From Candidatus Obscuribacterales bacterium (GTDB taxonomy: Bacteria > Cyanobacteriota > Vampirovibrionia > Obscuribacterales > Obscuribacteraceae): 32,023 bases of DNA. The position numbers and the translations under genes are program-made. The number at the start of each line of letters is the position of its first letter. Position 1 is the stretch's first letter. Shown piece after piece: positions 16,201 to 24,461 of this stretch. The stretch spans positions 1 through 32,023 of the forward strand of contig JAIELX010000138.1 of assembly GCA_019752635.1 (NCBI GenBank), in the 5' to 3' direction. The notes under the pieces were generated by a model. It made no database searches and was not told the DNA's origin. It saw nothing but the letters and a program-made list of their open reading frames with translations.

Positions 16201-19167
16201 GGAAGGAAGTCTGCATCAGTCTCAATGGATGCAAGAACGATTGAATGGCATTTCACTTCGGCTGCAGCAGTTAGCGCTCTTAGATCAGACCTTGCCGCAC
16301 CCAATCTCGGCAATCGAGGGCTGGTAACTGGCGATATGCTTACCAGGCTGGGTGCGCTAACTCACCAATCTTATGCAGCAGTGCTTTTAGACGTACTGAG
16401 GAATCCATCAGCCGCAAAGACTGACAAGATACGTGCGCTGTCAGACACGAATGGATTGGCGATAATTATAGAGGGATTGCAAAGAGAGGAACGAGCTTCA
16501 ACAAATCAAACCGAGACAGACAGAGAAAGCGCGGGCGGTCGTTCTCATGGTCTAACGTCTGAAGCACTTTTGAAACAGGTTGAAGAAATTGCAAGAGCAG
16601 ACCGGGATGAAGACGTTCGAGCTTTAGCGGCGATGACCTTGTTCGGATCGCGTGAGAATAACAGAACCCGAAGAACCGACATTCTCAATCAATTAGCTCG
16701 ACTGGCATCAGGAGAACAGCGCGCAGGGCGCACTTGTGCACAAGAAGTTAGTGGATATCTCTTGGGACAACTTGAGGCAGCCATTCCCGAACAGCGCGCC
16801 GAACAAGCAGACGCAGCCAGAGCCACCAGACTCAACTCCGCTCTGGCACTGGCTTGCATCACCCGGACTGAAAACGCCGAACAGCAAAGTCTAATCAGCA
16901 AGGCCATAGTTCGCTCTTTCAGTCCTACCGACATTGCTTTATCAAATCGAGTGATTGATTCGCTACTTTCGCCGGCGAGAGCCACCGAAACTGGCGCAAC
17001 CTCTCGCATTGAAGGGCTCGTCCGCACGAATCCAGAACTTATAACCAGCCTCAGGAGAGCAGCTGTAGACCTCATACGCACTCCCAACGCGGCAGATCAG
17101 AATCGAGCGGCCAACGAATCTGCCTTGATTGCCTGCATCGCTCTCCTAAATCCGCTATTGAGAGGCAGCGACGCCGAAACAGAGAGACAATTTCAAACAA
17201 GACTACAGGAGCTCCTTCGCAATAGCCAGACGAATCCCGGCTACGCCGGTGCCTTTCAAAATCTACGAGTTGCCGCCATCGAATCACTTGCGATGATCGG
17301 CAGCAGAGAGAGCCTAGAGATCATTCGCTCCCACACATCAGCACAGTCGCAGATCCGAGTCGCCGACCGCAGCATCAATGCCGGAGAAAATGACGGTGCC
17401 GTGCGACTGGCCGCGGTCAAAGTATTGCACAGACTCCAGGATCCTGAGTTGCCTGTTCTACTTAACTCTATCGTCGACTCGGAGACCGATGCCGCGATCG
17501 CTCAGCGCATTCGAGACTCAATCTATGCACTCAACAGACCGGAACATGCAAGTCGCGACTGGCAAAGATTTACCAATGCAGCCCAGTATAGAGCTTTGCA
17601 AACGCCGGAGGTCCTGAGGCGAGAAGAAGTGAATGCTTTCTTCGAACAAAACGACCTTCGTTTGTTAGTTCCCGGGAACTACAGAAGAGAAGCAGAAGCC
17701 GAACTGACCAACGCTACAAACTTCTTCTGGAGACAACTGTGCACTGCCACTAGATACACCGATAGCGTTAACCTGGTTGAAGAAAATAGTCTGCGAGAAG
17801 GCAAATACGCAGAGAGAAGAGAACAGTGGAGAAGGCTTGCTGAGCTAGCTACCAGAGGCGGTACCGAGGGAGATAAGGCAATAACTGCACTCTATTTTTT
17901 CGCCTCTCAAAACAGAGGTATAACCGATGCAGAGGCACCCGAGTTTAAGGGATACTACGATGAGAGCCATCGACACCGGCTCCCTGAACCGGATTGGCAG
18001 CTTTTGGCTTCCGTGGCTCTAAGCAGGCAAGCCGTCGAAGGGAAAGGCAACATGGAGCTTTTGAAAGGCTTTGTGGAGCGCGGTTTGACCAATAACAGCG
18101 ATCTACCAAGCCGTGTCAGAAGCAATTTTCTCGATGCCTGGCGAGCGCTGCGAAACAGAGACCTGAATGGTTCTTTTCTCTCGGTAGAGACGGCCGCCGA
18201 AGCCATTCAAACTGCGTTCTGGCATGTCAACTCGCATCGAGACAACGAATCGAGGGCACTACAGCAAAAAATGCTGGAAGACCTGCACAATTTGAACTAT
18301 CCGAGGCTGGCTCCAATGCTGGAGGGAATGCTAAGGCAACAGGAGAGATTAGATCCGCAAGTTAGGCAATCGGTCCAGCGTTTATACAGCAGAATTGTGT
18401 ACTCAACAGGCGACTTGTGGAATTCAACTGTACCCGATAACGCCGCTAGTCCTCAAGTCAGAGCGACAATTCTAGCCGGAGATCTGGCCAAAGCAACTGA
18501 TGCGGAGGCAGCAGTTAAAGCAATCTTCGCAGCATACAAGGGACACAAAATCAAAGACGGAGATGACGTTGACCTTTTGGCGCGCGCTCTAAACGACTCA
18601 AACCAAAGAATCAGATTAGCGTCATCTAGAGTGCTTGTAAATTCCGACCTATCAGCAAACAATCCTGTCAGGCTCTTAGCAATTCAGACCTTAGCTTCAC
18701 TTGCACTTAGCGGCACTAATGAAACTTATTGTCGTGAAGCGCACAGTCTTCTCTGCGGAATGGGAAATTCGGGCAACTCCAAGATAGCAGTTTCTCGGGC
18801 AAACAAGCTCTATAACGTTGAGCCATGTGAGCATGGAGTGAAAGTCACAGAAGCCACCAGAATTGGATCGACCTGGCACTCAACCGGGGTCGTCTATCCA
18901 AATGGTTCAATGTTTCGCTGCAAATTGAACGAAGATGGTGCGCTTACTGAGGTCTGGGAGGATGGTATCCACTGGCGGCGCAACTCCCGCAATGGCAATC
19001 TATCAACCGAATGGACTAACACCGCCACCGGTGCGCGATGGAAGGGCGTTTACACTGAGCTTGTCGATGGTACCTATCAATATCAAACAGAGGGCTCCTC
19101 GCGAGCTTTTCGGCGCGGTCCTGACGGCTCACTGCTGGCAGTAGCCGGACCATTCGGCGCCAGTTAA
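13282..19167 (+). CDS. 1961-residue HEAT-repeat protein
   Basis: Very large protein. Residues about 35-140 are acidic, low-complexity and probably disordered. Residues 140-580 are helical and then strand-rich (LPQGAQLKVTDSTG, YNFEVTPL). Residues about 597-715 form a Gly/Ala-rich hydrophobic stretch (GAMLVSGSIEVGVAM, then ARGLYFLGDVSLGLGRG) that could insert in or pack against a membrane. From about 900 to 1870 there are repeated helical hairpins of HEAT type (VRALAAMTLFGS, then VRLAAVKVLHRLQDPELP, then VRLLAIQTLASLAL). The last ~100 residues are Trp/Gly/Asn-rich beta repeats (GVVYPNGSMFRC, then WRRNSRNGNLSTEW). No signal peptide, catalytic motif or known toxin domain is seen. ATG 13282 has no clear ribosome-binding site; an in-frame ATG at 13345 with AAGG close upstream is an alternative. 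A strong hairpin follows the gene. Function unknown; scaffold or contact-dependent effector are guesses. Confidence 0.85.
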   Translation: MSRRYSDLGRDNANNLLLSKVMVKMFDTDEVETDICDVTAAKAPDVWQEIAATEIPRAGLNRVETGKTELTADRLPSLSLIEPGAEAATEDPDEPASSSDAREGSPIFERAGAEAVNDAEDGETAEVSGTDRAMRERALYLQKTLIQFAPLFMALNTDSSDAADTRDLTPEQRQNRSIARHQEEVDRVKQQIKSECDSGRVGPATERAYRQYVQWLEKAVPTNIRRMQALGLPLPPGSQLMLSSENGQPMEPQLFTRLASLDRISLNLPTSFEAMQRSDTLIDKLDAVFDWLATCNREETSARARIQDNALNSLITRMELPSSWRKQDGDNPETWRAAASQMIELSVTVRNYIEAMQSLYKSSRNSDFPIELPQGAQLKVTDSTGREHTLSGSDLNTPENRQIFRDGRITEIKLDQPTDLRLASPANQNRVGNLQDWLDRVGTRIDQAAGQIHRLQRNPDAIIMFGDKEVQNGKALINASGEFVRIVPSDYRSQPGENIRNLNLLGYNFEVTPLTQGADAGKFRISQSITAENAAWYAYQNIRIPGLVEPVGKMNVGDQVLDGNDFVPVRSGEKVQLVQVKNLQSFKEMQQAFYYGEKGLSMAMDGAMLVSGSIEVGVAMRAAARGSRLAAAGGETLLQLSRREAAKEIAKGSVRVMVAGSGIFNNAGARQTTWGQGVNAARGLYFLGDVSLGLGRGTWSALRAGRSTEAASSAQRLHTLIHGREASNGVEALKGIGWVKQIHTGTQFTFRATECGFAPLIAADLLHQVDELQESAHADPTRSALRQIGNGRGEERAPRAVDRSSSGSLEGVHAVLDVYRNTLRAGRSTTAAGEISEIFNRTKSLMRAETAELSREAYRQELLAKICFTPEQIIRLEQSHPQASEDANFKLSNEDIRALLDHDYRNLLSEERKRHLAPLTALAAEFLSSKDSDVVAASRIALLCLSFGIDGRTGPDAGRARIELPAYNREIERGRKSASVSMDARTIEWHFTSAAAVSALRSDLAAPNLGNRGLVTGDMLTRLGALTHQSYAAVLLDVLRNPSAAKTDKIRALSDTNGLAIIIEGLQREERASTNQTETDRESAGGRSHGLTSEALLKQVEEIARADRDEDVRALAAMTLFGSRENNRTRRTDILNQLARLASGEQRAGRTCAQEVSGYLLGQLEAAIPEQRAEQADAARATRLNSALALACITRTENAEQQSLISKAIVRSFSPTDIALSNRVIDSLLSPARATETGATSRIEGLVRTNPELITSLRRAAVDLIRTPNAADQNRAANESALIACIALLNPLLRGSDAETERQFQTRLQELLRNSQTNPGYAGAFQNLRVAAIESLAMIGSRESLEIIRSHTSAQSQIRVADRSINAGENDGAVRLAAVKVLHRLQDPELPVLLNSIVDSETDAAIAQRIRDSIYALNRPEHASRDWQRFTNAAQYRALQTPEVLRREEVNAFFEQNDLRLLVPGNYRREAEAELTNATNFFWRQLCTATRYTDSVNLVEENSLREGKYAERREQWRRLAELATRGGTEGDKAITALYFFASQNRGITDAEAPEFKGYYDESHRHRLPEPDWQLLASVALSRQAVEGKGNMELLKGFVERGLTNNSDLPSRVRSNFLDAWRALRNRDLNGSFLSVETAAEAIQTAFWHVNSHRDNESRALQQKMLEDLHNLNYPRLAPMLEGMLRQQERLDPQVRQSVQRLYSRIVYSTGDLWNSTVPDNAASPQVRATILAGDLAKATDAEAAVKAIFAAYKGHKIKDGDDVDLLARALNDSNQRIRLASSRVLVNSDLSANNPVRLLAIQTLASLALSGTNETYCREAHSLLCGMGNSGNSKIAVSRANKLYNVEPCEHGVKVTEATRIGSTWHSTGVVYPNGSMFRCKLNEDGALTEVWEDGIHWRRNSRNGNLSTEWTNTATGARWKGVYTELVDGTYQYQTEGSSRAFRRGPDGSLLAVAGPFGAS

Positions 19168-19225
19168 CGCTCGCGAATTGCTAAGAGGCACTCGGAGCCT
19201 TTACTAACTACTCGTGAAAACAAAT

Positions 19226-19265
19226 AGAAAGGGGCACTCGTGCGCCTTCACGAGTGCCCCTTTCT
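19226..19265. terminator. Bidirectional intrinsic terminator
   Basis: A perfect 17-bp inverted repeat (19226-19242 with 19249-19265) around a 6-base loop lies between the convergent HEAT-repeat gene (stop at 19167) and the fasciclin gene (stop at 19284). The stem outer end is AGAAA/TTTCT, so transcripts in either direction end in a short U-rich stretch. Placement between convergent genes and the perfect stem make this a confident terminator. Confidence 0.9.
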
Positions 19266-19283
19266 AGAATAAGCAAAAGCTCA

Positions 19284-19823
19284 CTAGTTCTTCGGCATGA
19301 TTACGGTGTCGATCACATGGATGACCCCGTTGGAAGTAGCGATGTCGGTGGCGGTTATGGTCGCATCCTCAATTTTTGCTTTTCCGTCCTTCAAAGAGAA
19401 GTGCACGTCAGAGCCCTGAACAGTCTTCGCGGCTTTGCCATCGGTGACCTCGCCAGCCTTTACCGATCCAGGCAGAACGTGATAAGTCAGAACTGCAGTA
19501 AGTTTAGCCTTGTCAGCCAGAAGAGCTTGAAGGTCTGCGTTAGGAATTTTCTTGAATGCTTCGTCTGTCGGTGCAAATACAGTAAAAGGACCCGGTCCCT
19601 TCAAAGTGTCAACCAGCCCGGCGGCCTTCAGCGCGCTGACCAGAGTGTTGAAGCTACCATTTGACACTGCAGTATCTACGATGTCCTTGGTTACTGTTGT
19701 CTGCATACTTTTGCTCTCCTTCTTTTTTGAACTGTCGCAGTCAGCAATTGCAACAGAGCCTATGTTTGTAATTAGAACTGCGACGAACATGAAACCAAAA
19801 GCCCGCCTTTTATGAACGCTCAT
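19284..19823 (-). CDS. Secreted fasciclin (FAS1) domain protein
   Basis: 179 residues. A Sec signal peptide (basic MSVHKRR, hydrophobic core about 9-25, likely cleavage after AIA near residue 28) is followed by a short Ser/Lys-rich linker. A single complete FAS1 domain occupies about 44-179 and shows both conserved FAS1 boxes: TVFAPTDEAFKKIP (H1) and LTYHVLPG, then GVIHVIDTVIMP (H2 and end). FAS1 proteins mediate cell-surface adhesion or matrix binding and are common as small secreted proteins in bacteria. The start is certain: AAAGGAG lies eight bases before the ATG. It is a single-gene unit on the minus strand, facing the HEAT-repeat gene across a shared terminator. Confidence 0.95.
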   Translation of the reverse strand: MSVHKRRAFGFMFVAVLITNIGSVAIADCDSSKKKESKSMQTTVTKDIVDTAVSNGSFNTLVSALKAAGLVDTLKGPGPFTVFAPTDEAFKKIPNADLQALLADKAKLTAVLTYHVLPGSVKAGEVTDGKAAKTVQGSDVHFSLKDGKAKIEDATITATDIATSNGVIHVIDTVIMPKN

Positions 19824-20287
19824 GAAAAGCTCCTTTCCGTTATGAGGTATGAGTGCATAGTAGTCCAGCCAAGATGACTTTGATGTGAACAGCCAAAAGT
19901 TGCCTCAATCCACCGTCCATGCGCGCCACTGGCACTAGACGGAGCGCAGTTGCGTCAAGATTAACGAGAAATCTTTCGGTATCGCTATGCTGGCGGACAG
20001 CCCGGGATAAAAATACGTGAGCAAGTGGTCCGGAGCTGTGGAGAACAGATCCCTATATCGGTAATTATGCCTAGTGTCACTCATTTGTTCCCCAGTCGAA
20101 GGAAGATCGCACGCACCACTGCGTTTCGCTCAACGCTCACAAACGATACAGCAATAAGAGGAAGCGACTAAACCGTCGACTGGAGACGCGCGGTTCAAAA
20201 CGCCGACGCGGTCTACTTCATGGGCACCATTTGCAATCCGGCATTGGCTAAATTTCAAACAGTACCTAACAACGAACGGAAAAAAAT
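19824..20287. other. 464-bp divergent spacer upstream of the fasciclin gene
   Basis: It must contain the fasciclin promoter on the minus strand, but no clean -35/-10 pair stands out. No gene is convincing on either strand. A GC-rich stretch near 20170-20215 (GACGCGCGG, then CGCCGACGCGG) could fold but has no recognised class. Confidence 0.4.
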
Positions 20288-20587
20288 ATGATTCTCCTTT
20301 TTCTCCTGACTTATTGTCTGATGTCTGGCATTCGCGCGGGTTGCGCAATGACCACCAAGCACGACTACGTGTGGTACCACAAGACTGCGAAGTCATTCCA
20401 CCTTGCTGCAGACTTGGCGGCTCTGGCTGCAACACTAGAGGCACTCGAATCCTTTAACAGTGACTTTTGTTGGAATCTACTCATCTTGATGGTTCAATAC
20501 CAGTCCGCAGCTTTCATTACTTTGGCGACTGGATTCGCAGCAGCGAACAGCTTTAGCCGACTCTGCACAAAGGCGAAGATGGAATGA
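20288..20587 (+). CDS. Possible small membrane protein
   Basis: 99 residues from an ATG with only an A-rich leader (GGAAAAAAAT). Hydrophobic segments at about 2-18 (MILLFLLTYCLM) and 60-85 (WNLLILMVQY, then FITLATGFAAA) could be membrane helices, with a short helical stretch between. No homologue is recognised. It stands alone between the fasciclin gene and the large gene at 21074. It could be chance: the frame is short and the opposite strand is also open here. Confidence 0.3.
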   Translation: MILLFLLTYCLMSGIRAGCAMTTKHDYVWYHKTAKSFHLAADLAALAATLEALESFNSDFCWNLLILMVQYQSAAFITLATGFAAANSFSRLCTKAKME

Positions 20588-20667
20588 GGCTTCTCTTGAG
20601 GGCGATGGCGGTCAGCAGATAGCCTACAGTCCATATTCGTTTTTGCAGTGCTTCCGAGCCTGACAGA

Positions 20668-20720
20668 GGTCGCATCCCCCTAGGGTTTCTATAGGTGCCT
20701 GACCCTGGCCGGATGCGACC
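20668..20720 (+). promoter_or_regulatory. Nested inverted repeat in the leader region of the large orphan gene
   Basis: GGTCGCATCC (20668-20677) pairs perfectly with GGATGCGACC (20711-20720). Inside it a second short pairing (AGGGT with ACCCT) is possible. It lies about 130 bp upstream of a candidate promoter for the gene at 21074, so it could be a terminator-like barrier, a protein site or a small structured RNA. No known riboswitch class is recognised. Confidence 0.3.
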
Positions 20721-20816
20721 AAACCCCTGGAACTTTGCTGGCTCAAAGTGCGGTGCGCTGTTCGTAAATGTAAGTACCGAACGCTATTAATGCTCACAGT
20801 AAATGAGACTAGCAAA

Positions 20817-20845
20817 TTCTTAAGCGCGATAGTCCTCACTATAAT
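20817..20845 (+). promoter_or_regulatory. Candidate sigma-70 promoter for the large gene at 21074
   Basis: A consensus -10 (TATAAT, 20840-20845) lies 17 bases from a weak -35 (TTCTTA, 20817-20822), within a small dyad GCGCGAT/ATCGCGC. Transcription would begin near 20852, giving a leader of about 220 bases before the ATG at 21074. It also argues against translation from an in-frame ATG at 20852, unless that message is leaderless. Confidence 0.35.
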
Positions 20846-21073
20846 CGCGCAATGATGTTCAAGCAGCCGAATAGAACAATACCGCCAGTAGTGCGCAGTG
20901 GAAGGGCACCACTATTGCCTATGGTGGATCAACTATTGGCCATTTTGCGCACCAGCGGTTTAGCTCAAAGCAGACTCAAACTTCCATCTGGATTGTCACA
21001 CCTGATTCACACCACGAGTACATGCTTCTCCGCAACGAATCATCGCCGACAAAAAACGCGGGAGTTCCGATTC

Positions 21074-23764
21074 ATGCCATTATTTGACGACAATGCCACC
21101 GACAAAACTGTAGACTCGAACAAACTGAAAGACGACGCACGCCGTGGCTTGAGCGAAGAGGCCAATCTTGCAACTCGCCCGGTCAGCCCGGGCGGTCGAA
21201 CTACAACAGATGCAGCGTCCGGATTGTTGCCGGTCATTGATCTAGATTCCACACCGGTTACACCACCGACAGACCGAAAAGAAGCAGCAGCGAGGTCCGC
21301 AAGTGCCACAGCTTATGGAGTGAACAGTGATGTCGCTTACAACTTTGAAAGATGGATCGCCAAAGGTGTTCAGTGCGATAAAGTGCTGATACAACAACCG
21401 GGTAGGGGGCAGAGCCTTGTAAGCGAAGCGATCGTAATTGAAGGGGCCCCTGACCCTAAGCTGTACCGCGAACTGGTACCATTTGATGGTCAGACTGCAA
21501 ACTCCCGATACTTCCAAGACTCGAACGGCCGTGTATTCAAATTAGAGGCCTTCGGCGGCAGCAAGCAAATTTTAAGCGAAGAACATCAACTCAGGGTCGT
21601 GAGCCCGGCAGACCTAAGGTCTGCGGCACCATCAGGTGTTGAACGGCGCGCACCAGCACCCGCAGAGAATTCGTCGGACTTTAGAGTTGGTCAGAGCGTC
21701 GAATTCCGTGGCGAGCAACTTGAAGTAGTAGGGCTTGTTTCGGGACGGGCAGTGCTATACAAAGAGGGAAGAAATGCCGACTATGCTATGCACCCCTTTG
21801 CCGTAACTGAAGCAGAGCTGAGCGCAGACTATCGACGCGTCCAACTAAACATCAGCGGTCGAGAACAAACTTTCTATGTGAGCAAAGGCAGCTCACCGGC
21901 TGTGTACTACCTCTTCGGAGGAGGAGGACCGAAGACACTTTCTCAAGTCCACAGTTTCGAAGTAGTGGAAACAGCACAAGCACACGATCATGTTCGCCCT
22001 AACCAGTCGCGGTTCCAACGTGCCGGTGTTGAACTGTACGGTCCTTCCGCCCTGGGTATCGTGGTTCCGGATAGCCCTCATCGGAGCAGTTCGGCAGAGC
22101 AGTCGCGGTGGCAACGTGCGGGTGCTGAAGGCTACGGTCCTTCCGACCAGGGTATAGTGGTTCCGGATAGCTCTCACCGGCGCAGTTCGGCAGATTTGGC
22201 AGCAGAACCAACGGCTGAGACTGCGCAGACTAGTCCCCGCAACCGCCCCCCCAGACAAGGCGACACAGAAGTGGTCAATAATGCGGGAGGTGCCGAAAGA
22301 CCTGAGGATCGCGCAGGTGCCGCAGAATTGAGGACAGGACGGATGAGGGTGGGCGAGATGGTTCCCGCACAAGAGCGAGTGCGACGAATTGATGGTGCCG
22401 AGATGCGCGTGAGGACTCCTGTCAACGGTAACCTGCGCGAATTTCGCGAGGTCGAAATTAATGGACGCACCGTGAAGTTGAGCGAAACTGGAGGCTGGTT
22501 CTACAGCCGAAGAACTAGGACTGGCGAGCACACAAGCCAGGACGTCAAATTGCACATAACCGGAACCGGCACAGCTGATCTGGGAAGACTGCAAACGGCG
22601 CTTTTACCTATGTTGGAAGATATGCGCATGACCGGTCACGTCGAACTCTACAAGACCTTTGATCCGAACTTTGGAGTGGATGGAAACTGGAGCGCGCCGG
22701 GTTCACCCACGCAAGGACCACGCCCGGGCGAAGTCGGGCAAAGCTCTAAAGCCTTCACCATATACGTGGCGCCGGAACACGCAGAATTCGTAAGGACTAA
22801 GATAGACAGATTCCTTGTCGAACAGGGACTAATGTTGCACCATTTTAGCAACGACAACGTGGGCGAACACACTCGCAAGCAAAGTGATTCTCAAAGAGTT
22901 AGCATCGAGAGAGCAATGTGGCTAGGTTCTGCCGATAGTACAAAACCAGGAGCGATACTAGACATGCAACTAACACAAAGGTTGCACCAAAGATATAGCC
23001 ATGGTATGCAGCCAAACGAACAACTCGCCCCCGATGTGTTGCGCTTGATCGAACGCAAAGCGGGTATTCAGGCAGGACAGCTCTGCTATGACAATGCAGG
23101 CCGACTGATTTTTGCGGACGCGAATCCTAAGTCACAAAACTGGAACAGGGGTCGCTACTACGTTTCAGAAGCCAGCGCCATCACGCGCCCCGGTAGCAGG
23201 ACAGGACGCCCGGCTCTATACGCGCTCTACACAGCAGAAGGACTAGATCCTGCCAGGATTTATCTGGAGAATACCAGGATTCAAACACCGGTCGAAACTC
23301 GTTCAGCTCGAGTTCTACGAAGTCCTGCAGCCCTTCGCAGTGTTGAAGCAGTGGTCGGAGCCGACGGAGTTATCGAGCGCCGAGAGCTGACTGCCGGAAT
23401 ACCACAACCTGGCGAAGTCCATCGCGAACGACTGAGCAACCAAGAAATCGCTGCGATGAGAGAGCAAGCGGAGCGCTTAGCTAATTCAAGCAGACAAGAA
23501 GACCGCCGCACAGCCGATGCTCTGCGCAACACAGCGGACATGCTGGAAGGCAAGTTTGGTCCGGAAGTTCAGGTCGCGGCGCATCGCGGCATGATTGCCG
23601 AGACTGCGCAGCGACTTAGCGCATCAGAAAGAGGCGGACAAGTCCGAGGCATTGCTGGCGGCGCGATTGGTGTCGCCATCCTGGCATCGGCTGCGGTGGC
23701 TTACTACCGCTCAACCCGGACGACGCAACAACAAAGGCAGCTCGAACGAGCACGAGTAAAATGA
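21074..23764 (+). CDS. 896-residue orphan protein with a possible phosphothreonine-lyase-like segment and C-terminal membrane anchor
   Basis: The start at ATG 21074 is chosen because GGGAG lies about 10 bases upstream; an in-frame ATG at 20852 would sit on the predicted transcript start. Residues 1-90 are polar and disordered. Beta-rich modules follow (about 110-180 and 200-290), then a disordered region with two 32-residue repeats. Residues about 470-620 show VKLHIT (K492, H494), ELYKTFD (K527) and AFTIY (Y564), in the order and roughly the setting of the catalytic K, H, K and Y of OspF/SpvC-type lyases; the later Lys of SpvC (IYPKP) is Ala here. The last 40 residues are one hydrophobic helix (about 858-880) and an Arg/Gln tail, like a tail anchor. 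No signal peptide is seen. The lyase assignment is a hypothesis from motifs only. Confidence 0.8.
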   Translation: MPLFDDNATDKTVDSNKLKDDARRGLSEEANLATRPVSPGGRTTTDAASGLLPVIDLDSTPVTPPTDRKEAAARSASATAYGVNSDVAYNFERWIAKGVQCDKVLIQQPGRGQSLVSEAIVIEGAPDPKLYRELVPFDGQTANSRYFQDSNGRVFKLEAFGGSKQILSEEHQLRVVSPADLRSAAPSGVERRAPAPAENSSDFRVGQSVEFRGEQLEVVGLVSGRAVLYKEGRNADYAMHPFAVTEAELSADYRRVQLNISGREQTFYVSKGSSPAVYYLFGGGGPKTLSQVHSFEVVETAQAHDHVRPNQSRFQRAGVELYGPSALGIVVPDSPHRSSSAEQSRWQRAGAEGYGPSDQGIVVPDSSHRRSSADLAAEPTAETAQTSPRNRPPRQGDTEVVNNAGGAERPEDRAGAAELRTGRMRVGEMVPAQERVRRIDGAEMRVRTPVNGNLREFREVEINGRTVKLSETGGWFYSRRTRTGEHTSQDVKLHITGTGTADLGRLQTALLPMLEDMRMTGHVELYKTFDPNFGVDGNWSAPGSPTQGPRPGEVGQSSKAFTIYVAPEHAEFVRTKIDRFLVEQGLMLHHFSNDNVGEHTRKQSDSQRVSIERAMWLGSADSTKPGAILDMQLTQRLHQRYSHGMQPNEQLAPDVLRLIERKAGIQAGQLCYDNAGRLIFADANPKSQNWNRGRYYVSEASAITRPGSRTGRPALYALYTAEGLDPARIYLENTRIQTPVETRSARVLRSPAALRSVEAVVGADGVIERRELTAGIPQPGEVHRERLSNQEIAAMREQAERLANSSRQEDRRTADALRNTADMLEGKFGPEVQVAAHRGMIAETAQRLSASERGGQVRGIAGGAIGVAILASAAVAYYRSTRTTQQQRQLERARVK
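22004..22195 (+). repeat. Two tandem 96-bp (32-residue) repeats inside the large orphan gene
   Basis: Copies at 22004-22099 and 22100-22195 encode 32-residue units with 24 of 32 residues identical, built around QSR-QRAG, YGPS and GIVVPDS. They lie in the disordered linker before the lyase-like segment. The differences are scattered, so the duplication is not recent. They may be a binding motif or a spacer. Confidence 0.9.
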
Positions 23765-23942
23765 ATCTTGCGCTTCGACTCTGATTTGCTTCGACTTGCA
23801 ACGACGATAAACACATGACCTCAACGCGATAACCCGATTGGGCTGATTCACGAACATACTAAAATGTCATGTCATGCTGGCACCACTCTTTGTCCGAATA
23901 TAAGTCGAGAACGCCACTGCCGTTTGCAAATTTCACGTTTGA

Positions 23943-23971
23943 TTGACAGCCTTGCTCTAGCTTCATAAAAG
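23943..23971 (+). promoter_or_regulatory. Candidate sigma-70 promoter for the gene at 24029
   Basis: A consensus -35 TTGACA (23943-23948) lies 17 bases from TAAAAG (23966-23971), placing a transcript start near 23979, about 50 bases before the GTG start. The -10 is only partly consensus. Confidence 0.35.
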
Positions 23972-24028
23972 CGAGAGGTTTCGAAAAACCGATACATTTG
24001 TCTCCGTTTGGCAAGGAAGGAAGAATCA

Positions 24029-24358
24029 GTGAGAATTCTAACTAGAAAGAGAAGCAATAGAAGGGCCTCCCAGACAGTGAAGCCAATTTATTCAGAAAGC
24101 AAGCAGCTGCGCTCAAAGTTCAAGCAGCACAAATCTGAGCCGATGCTGGTGACGCTAAGAAACGCGCTGGCTTGGATTTTTCGCGAGCTAACCAAAGGCA
24201 CAGTTAAAGTGAACAAGGCTCCCATGTGCGCCAACTATGGACACGTAATCTCTCGTTCCTGGTGGAAGGCCGGGCAACCAGTTTGCACTGACTGCGGGGC
24301 GACTTTAAAGACAGCCGCTGAGCTCAGAGCAAGCAGTCCGAAGATTCTGCCCAACTGA
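24029..24358 (+). CDS. Small basic protein with a possible C-terminal zinc site
   Basis: 109 residues from GTG 24029, chosen because AGGAAGGAA lies seven to eight bases upstream; a TTG at 24008 has no such site. The first 45 residues are strongly basic (RILTRKRSNRR, then KQLRSKFKQHK), suggesting nucleic-acid or membrane-phosphate contact. A short amphipathic helix follows (LVTLRNALAWIFREL). The C-terminus has Cys and His in the pattern C-x4-H about 20 residues before CTDCG, which could bind one zinc. No family is recognised. It stands 102 bp upstream of the 594-residue gene on the same strand and may share its transcript. Confidence 0.6.
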   Translation: MRILTRKRSNRRASQTVKPIYSESKQLRSKFKQHKSEPMLVTLRNALAWIFRELTKGTVKVNKAPMCANYGHVISRSWWKAGQPVCTDCGATLKTAAELRASSPKILPN

Positions 24359-24461
24359 TAAGAATGGGTGAGGAAGAGTCGTGCGCCACTGAAAACGGTA
24401 TCATTCACGTTATGTATGGTCTACTGACACTGCGCTGATTAGCATCTGGAAATTTGAAGAA

